Shown: one piece after another, positions 58,167-64,000 of the stretch
Numbering within the stretch: the stretch's first letter is position 1
Layout of the letters: the number at the start of each line of letters is the position of its first letter
DNA from: Ianthella basta
Taxonomy: Eukaryota; Porifera; Demospongiae; Verongiida; Ianthellidae
Reading direction: 5' to 3'
Assembly: GCA_964019415.1 (NCBI GenBank)
Contig: OZ025869.1
Location: 7,769,635-7,833,634, forward strand
Length of the DNA: 64,000 bases
Notes under the pieces: generated by a model
The model's database searches: none
What the model was told of the DNA's origin: nothing
The model's input: only the letters and a program-made list of their open reading frames with translations
Program-made: the position numbers and the translations under genes

Positions 58167-58574
58167 ACTAAAACTATTATCTATGCTCTGACAAGCAGGA
58201 TCGCAGATGCATTTCAAAATGCAAACACGTATGGGTTGTGACATACACAAATATACAATCTGTGTAACTCTATTATAAATACGTAGCTAGCTGAGAAGAG
58301 TCACAAGCACGTTTAACACCATTCACATTGTAACAAAATAACTGAGATACTTCATCATTCTTGCCATTTTCCAGTGCCATCAAGTATGACTGTTGCGAAC
58401 CCAACAGTCATAGAGCCATCACTAGAGCTTAAATTGGAGATCCAGCCCCAGCTGTCCCCATTCTCAAAGGTGCAATTGAGAAGGCTGGCATCCACTAGGA
58501 TCTTGTGTCTCATGTTATCCGCCATTTTGTATTGTGCACGTAGTCCTATTTTTAGCTATACGTAGCTGAGTAGC

Positions 58575-60348
58575 TGAGTAGCTGGCAGTGTACACCACCG
58601 CTTGATCAGGTACTCCTTCGAACACTACCATGCTCCACCAGAGACGGTAGACATGATCACCAGCCTGTACAGAGACCTCGTAGGAGTCATCACCACCAAG
58701 ACTTGGCAATCAGCCCCCATCCACCTCTAGCTCAGTGTCTTTCAGGGCGACCCACTGTCAGTGCTGGTGTTCAACACAGTGATAACCACCATGGTGGACA
58801 CCATCACCAAGGAGCACTCAGCACTGGGGTACAGGTCGGACGCATCCTGGAGTCGCACCAACTTGTTGCAGTACACGGATGACACCTCATTGCCGGCTGA
58901 CGGGGGCCGTCTTCTGTCAGACCCTCCTCACTGTCACCGAGGCCTGGCTGAGCTGGTCAGGAATGAAGGCCAACGTGCTTAAGTGTGTGTGCCTGGCCAT
59001 CCAGGCCTCCACTGCCAAGCCCTACGACCCCAAGCTGACGCTGGATGGACAGCAGATCCCCTTCATTGGAGACACCACGTTTAACTTCCTTGGTGTTCCA
59101 GTGAACATCTCTGGAACGAACACACCAAGGGAGGACCTCTGTGAGAAACTGACAACCCTCCTACAGAAGGTGGATGTTACACTGCTCTCCAGACAGCAGA
59201 AGCTACTCCTGTACAAGATGGCCATCATCCCAAGGTTGACCTGGGACCTCTCCATCTCCGACCTCCCCGTCTCCTGGCTGCAGAACACCCTGCAGCCAAT
59301 TGCCACCAGGTTCCTCAAGAGGTCGAGTGGTCTAGCCAGGTCAGCTGACCCCAACCGCTTGTTTCTCCCCAAGTCCAACGGGGGGCTGCAGCTGTCTCAC
59401 ATTGTCACCACGTACAAGAAGATCCATGCCGCCAAAGCTGGAACCTTCATGTGCTCAAGGGACTCTGTAGTGCGTGCCACAGCAACCCAGGACACACTCC
59501 AGGAGGCAAGCCGCAAGCGCAGTGTGTTTCGACCACACCAGGAGGTGGTGGAGGTCATGAGCGAGGATCCTGGAGCCACTAAGAAGAGAGTCGTCGACCG
59601 GGTCAAGGCCAAGATCCAGGCTGAAGACACCAGCTCCAGATTAGCCCACACCACCAGTCTGCAAGTCCAGGGGCTGACTGTGCGGGAGTTTGAGGGCAGG
59701 GCACCCCAGAACTAGTCCACAGCCATCCACAGCCTCCCAGAGTGGCACTTCAAGTTCGCCCCCAACGTGGTGACACAACGCCAACCTGTACAAGTGGAAG
59801 AAGCTGTCCTCTCTCAAGTGTCAACTCTGTGGAGAGTACCAGTCTCTGGCCCACATCCTCAACTCCTGCCAGAAGGCCCTTGAGCTGAGGCACTACAACA
59901 CCATGCACGATGACGTTCTCGGTGTCATCTTCAAGTTGCCAAGAACCACATGCTACCTGAGTTCCAGATCACTGCTGACCTCCCGGTGACCTACAGCTTC
60001 CCCCAGGACATAGCTGCAACCGACCAGAGGCCGGACATCGTCCTCTGAAGCAGTAAGGCCGTGTACCTGATGGAGCTCATGGTACCCTTTGAGACCAACA
60101 TGGCTGCAGCCGCAGCCAGGAAGGCACTGCGGTATGAGGACCTCCGGGTGGCCTGCTCCAGGACCCACCACACCACTGTCATCACCCTGGAGGTCGGGTC
60201 TCGAGGGTACCTGGGCATGGAAGGTCTCCAGGAGCTCTATCAGCTGCTCCACCCCAAGGCCAAGGACAGGAGGGCCTTCGAGGTTGACATCACCCGGCAT
60301 GTAATTGCCGCATCATATGACATCTGGTGCAAGCGGAACTGGCTTTAG
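58575..60348 (+). mobile_element. 5'-truncated LINE with restriction-like endonuclease (R2/NeSL-type)
   Basis: Plus strand: the reverse-transcriptase palm starts in one frame (YHAPPETVDMITSLYRDLVG, VFQGDPLSVLVF, and LLQYTDDTSL at the catalytic YxDD). It slips near 58900 to a second frame that stays open to 59713 (KCVCLAIQASTAKPYD, QQIPFIGDTTFNFLGVPV, KLLLYKMAIIPRLTWDLS). Next come a C-x2-C-x7-H-x4-C knuckle (CQLCGEYQSLAHILNSC, about 59819) and a restriction-like endonuclease with RPDIV and ELMVPFE, ending TYSFPQD...WCKRNWL at the stop at 60346-60348. A premature stop lies before the FQGDP motif. The order RT, knuckle, endonuclease is that of early-branching LINEs. The 5' half is missing. Confidence 0.88.
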
Positions 60349-63250
60349 CACCAAACACCAATCTTTCTCCCATGTATGTTTGTGCCTGCATACGTACATA
60401 CATGTGCATGGCCAACTTGAACTCTTATGATTTACCTATTTTCTGTCGCATGTGCATGATTTTTTTGTTGTTTTTTTTGTTTTTTTTTGTTTTTGTTTCC
60501 TTCTACTTCAGACGTCATAGCTATACTGTGCATGCTCGTCTTCAGAACATTTAGGCAGTGCTATGTACGCCTGCATGTCACCACTCTTCATATTTTTTGT
60601 TACTTTGAAATGTATGCATGTTTTCTTCACCAGTCTTTGGTGCTGGTTTTTTGCTCAATAATGATTGGTGACATTTGAAACAGAAATGCCCAAAATAGAT
60701 ATCTGATGTTACTAAGTATCCTTATAAGGAAGCCACGTGATACAAAAGAGCGCACTGGTTCAAACTCAGCGACTTGCATCCGATGACTGCTGTCACTAGC
60801 AGCCGCGAACAAAGATCGAGGAGGAAACAATCTTTGCTGCGAGTCGTTTGGATAATGGGCTTGCAATAGCAACAACGAACATTTTCCTGATGTGGACAGT
60901 GGAACAGATGATGAACCTCTGAGATCTGAGAGAACCTTGATGCTCCGGGCCAAGAAGTAAAATGCATTCCCTATGGCAACTTTCAGGACAAATGGTATAC
61001 TGGAATCTGGCTTCAAAGTGACCAGGTCTTGCATCTTGGCTTTTATTTCTGAAAGGGTTTCTCCTATATCTTTCAATTTCTCAAGCACTGGTTCCATTGG
61101 CCACATGCTTTTTTTTTTTTACACATCCTCGCTTATGCTTCAACAGTGGGTTGACGTGTTTGCTGAGGGCACCTTCAGAAACAGCAAATACCTCTTGGCT
61201 TGGAACTTTTGGAACTTCAAACCTTGGGTTGCAAGGGTGTCAGGAATTTGTAATTCATCAGCTGTGATGAGTGAAGAATCTTCACCACACTCGCGCTGCA
61301 CAATTGACAGAATATAATGTACTAAGTCTGCACGGGTCACAGGTATAGGTACAATGTGGACCTACTACTTGTAGGAGAATGCAGTGCTGACATTCTGCAG
61401 TCCATGCACACACCATAACAACTTCAAACAATAGTATAATATACATGCATGACTGTATATTCCATTATCCCTCTAGTGACGGAATGTCTCACAGTGGTGT
61501 ATTCATTACTTGCATGTCTGAAATTGAAAGAGTCAAAGTTGAAGGAGGAGTGGACTTCTTCCAGACAGTCAAGGCAGCAAGAGCACAAGGAGCACAAATG
61601 GTCAATACCAGTGTGAGTTAGACTGTAAAAGTGGCAATATTTCAAGCACAGAAGTAGTATAGTATACTGTGTGAATCAACAAGCATATAAAGCCTTGCTT
61701 TGTATATAGAATGGGATCACAGCCATGCATACAATTTGTTGGGTATATGCGTTTTGAAGCTAAAAGATCGAACACACAAAATTGGAACTGGTCAAGATGC
61801 CTGCTGCATATGTCATGCTTCCACTGCATTATTGTTCTTATGTGTTCACTTGCTTCTGTTCAGAATTAGTACAAAATGTGCTTTGAGATCCTCCAGTCCT
61901 ATTTGGACTTATTTGATACTTGCGCTAACTTCAAGGCTGTTTGAGTGTGTGACTACCAATTTCATGAACTGTTTCATTTGAGTGCTAAAATAATATATGA
62001 AATATAATCATTTCAATAAATTATGGTAGTGCTTGGATTATTTAACCTTATCCTTCAAAATGGCAATCACTGTCACTCTTTAGACCTGTCCTTGTTGGTG
62101 ACTACAGATGAAGAAGAAACAGTCTCATATTGGGTTGCATACAAAGCAGTTGTAGGAACAAGGGTAACTGGAGTTGTCAATGGCACTTATACTATGTAAA
62201 AAGGTGGTAAACAAGAATAACAATCCCAAGAATTCGTGAAATCTCTGGAAACTTCATTACTGACCCATCCAAGACAATCACCATCAACCCTTTAGCGCCA
62301 AATGACACATTTGTGTCATAAAGCGCAATGTCATTAACACCAAATGACACATTTAGGTGACAGGTGTCGAAAAAGCCTTAAAAACCGTTGCATTCACTCT
62401 GGCCACAAGTCCAGGACACAGACAACTGTTTTGCAAGACGTGTACCTATAACGGAGCCTTCTCTCAGCGAGCCAACCTTGTCTCCTGGTCGTGCAAGCTG
62501 CATACAAAGAGCTGCTTTAGTCTGAGCAGAATTACACCTTGTCTTTCTCATCCGTAGTTGAAGCCCAAGAACGCACGCTGCATAACAAATCGGTGAATGA
62601 CAGTAACTGCATCTTTCTGTGGTACTGTGCCAGCAGTACATCTACATTGTCACGTTTCAGGGTCGAGTACAAGCTTGGAGAGTAGCAACGTGCGATGTCT
62701 TGCCGAGTGGCATCACACACTAACGCGCACTATAAAATGTACAGAATCAGTAAAAGTTTTCTACAAAAATGAAAAGGACAGAAACAAGTAAAGGTTGTTA
62801 CACAGTGGAACATTAACCATTGTCTCTATATTCAAGGGTGTAGGACTACAAGGTTCAGCATTCTTGCATATAGGGACCATGTTTAATGCTCCACTGTATA
62901 ACAACAGCCTTTACATGTCTCTGTCCTTTTAATGCCATTCCTACATCTTTAATAATTTTGTAGAAAATTATTGTCATGCATCCGTGCCTGCAAAGGACCG
63001 TACAGCAATAGTAGCTACGTATCATTGGATTAATTGATGTTGTCATTTTTCAATATCATAAAGTTGATGTCGAAGTTTTCATAGCTCAAGTTTTTCTATT
63101 TTATCCTTCCTCAGCTTGAATCTTGTCATGACGCTTCTGGGCACCCAACTCCATTCAGAACCAGACAAGTATCTGGCAGGGATATCTTCTGGCTGTGTCT
63201 CAATGCTAAGACTCCATATTTCCTAATATATATATATATATATATAGGTA
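60349..63250. other. Gene-poor stretch with an unassigned minus-strand frame
   Basis: A T-rich tract (about 60455-60500) follows the LINE. Minus 61340-61140 and 61106-60627 hold coding-like sequence (MTRADLVHYILSIVQREC, EPVLEKLKDIGETLSEIKAK) in two frames, of no family I recognise. At 62285-62360 the word ccaaatgacacattt occurs twice with a near-palindrome, aaatgacacatttgtgtcat. A (TA)n tract is at about 63224-63246. Confidence 0.35.
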
Positions 63251-63296
63251 CTTTTCTTCATCATATGACTCAGCACTATTGCATTCTTGCCACAGT

Positions 63297-63615
63297 GCTT
63301 CTTCATTTTACTTCTCCTGCACCTCCTCTACCTCCTCCATCCTCGTCATCTCTAGCTCTTCCTTCTGTTCACTATCTGTCACTTCCCTCTCCTGCTCTTT
63401 CTCTTCTTTCTCACCTGTCTCCTCCCTGTCTTCCTCCTTTTCCATCTCCTCTTTCCCTTACTTCTCTTCTGCTGCTCCCACTTCTTAACCTCATCTTTCC
63501 ACCCTCTCCTCGTTTTTCTCTATTGTGTCACTCTCCTCTTCCTTCTCTCCCTCCTCCTTTGCCATCTTTTTGTCTGTCCTCACCTACTTTTCCTCTGCTT
63601 TTTACCCTCTTTGCA
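63297..63615 (+). repeat. ~320 bp polypyrimidine tract
   Basis: Almost entirely C and T on the plus strand (ctcct, cttcc and ctctt words), with few purines. It could form triplex DNA. It lies immediately upstream of an open frame at 63642 and might act as an extended splice-acceptor tract. Confidence 0.85.
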
Positions 63616-63641
63616 AGATGTCATAACTATAGATGCATATG

Positions 63642-64000
63642 TCGTGTGCAAAGTATCGATCGGGAACAATTCAAGGATTGGCCTGCGCAAACCGTGGATC
63701 AACGCTTTGCACAACAATCCTTGGATTGCCACGTGCCCTATGCAGCTGCAACCGCTGTAGTGAGGAAACTGAAGCTCGGTCAGCGGGCGTCATGGACACA
63801 GAGGTTTGTTCAGAGCAAGTTCCTTGATAAGAAGAAGGTGGGCAGCAAGGTGATAACCAAGGCTAAGGGTGCTCTAATCACAGCCTTCCTGAGTGGGTGG
63901 AGATACAGCAGGAAAAGATGCGCACTTCAAGTTCTGGGTGAAATCTCGCTTGGAGAAAGTACTGTTCTTTCCAGCCAAGAAGAAGGTATAATTATATCAA
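63642..64000 (+). CDS. Partial coding-like frame at the window edge, NOL4/KIAA1958-like?
   Basis: Open without stops for about 120 codons to the edge (DREQFKDWPAQTVDQRFAQQ, then FVQSKFLDKKKVGSKVITKA). Near 63893 homology appears to move by one base to another frame reading DAHFKFWVKSR. The pair FxDW...FKFWVKS resembles the N-terminal domain of NOL4-type nucleolar proteins, which is also found in repetitive invertebrate genes. The frame change suggests a broken copy or a sequencing error. Confidence 0.35.

Noticed and set aside
62378-62720. piggyBac-type C-terminal Cys-rich domain
   Set aside because: A few spaced Cys on the minus strand recall it, but the motif order does not fit and frames break often.

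Overview
This is nuclear DNA from an animal. Three multi-domain genes with GT-AG introns (two of them) or a metazoan architecture (all three) sit at the left end. The rest is a dense mix of decayed transposons, satellites, microsatellites and homopolymer C/G runs. The gene families are a FERM-tyrosine phosphatase of the PTPN14/PTPN21 (Pez) type, a small cadherin-like membrane protein and a diacylglycerol lipase. With the compact introns and the repeat types, they suggest an early-branching invertebrate. A sponge is my best guess, but the sequence alone does not settle it.

Positions 1-18832 hold the genes, all on the minus strand and head to tail. The sn-1 diacylglycerol lipase (18832 to 16415) has no introns. 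It is followed after about 265 bp by a six-exon cadherin-like type I membrane protein (16150 to 12057), and after about 460 bp by a FERM-PTP gene. The last starts at 11594 and runs off the left edge just as its phosphatase domain begins. All exon phases agree except at one point, where an F2-lobe exon of the FERM domain is missing exactly at a long CA microsatellite. Upstream of the lipase lie three X-box (RFX-type) sequences and a perfect CRE.

Positions 19000-64000 are gene-poor. They include a pogo/CENP-B-like transposase split by about 2.2 kb of foreign sequence, a 727 bp element with 89 bp inverted repeats and a perfect 10 bp target duplication, and a 26-copy array of an 82 bp satellite bracketed by 162 bp direct repeats. 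Further right are hAT remnants (a C-terminal dimerisation domain at 38161 and an internally deleted BED-finger copy at 57432-58166 with an 8 bp target duplication) and large local duplications (37-41 kb, 39/45 kb). There is also a HECT C-lobe fragment, a CCCH zinc-finger exon, a broken integrase-core fossil and a 5'-truncated LINE with a restriction-like endonuclease.

The most interesting non-coding signal is a set of small self-cleaving ribozymes. Three sequences (47429-47495 on plus; 47972-48034 and 32161-32218 on minus) have every conserved part of a type I hammerhead ribozyme: the CTGATGA and GAAA cores, three stems and a GTC cleavage triplet. A fourth, decayed one lies at 22893-22945. 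Their flanks are unrelated apart from CA/GT tracts, which suggests a dispersed retrozyme-like or Penelope-associated family.
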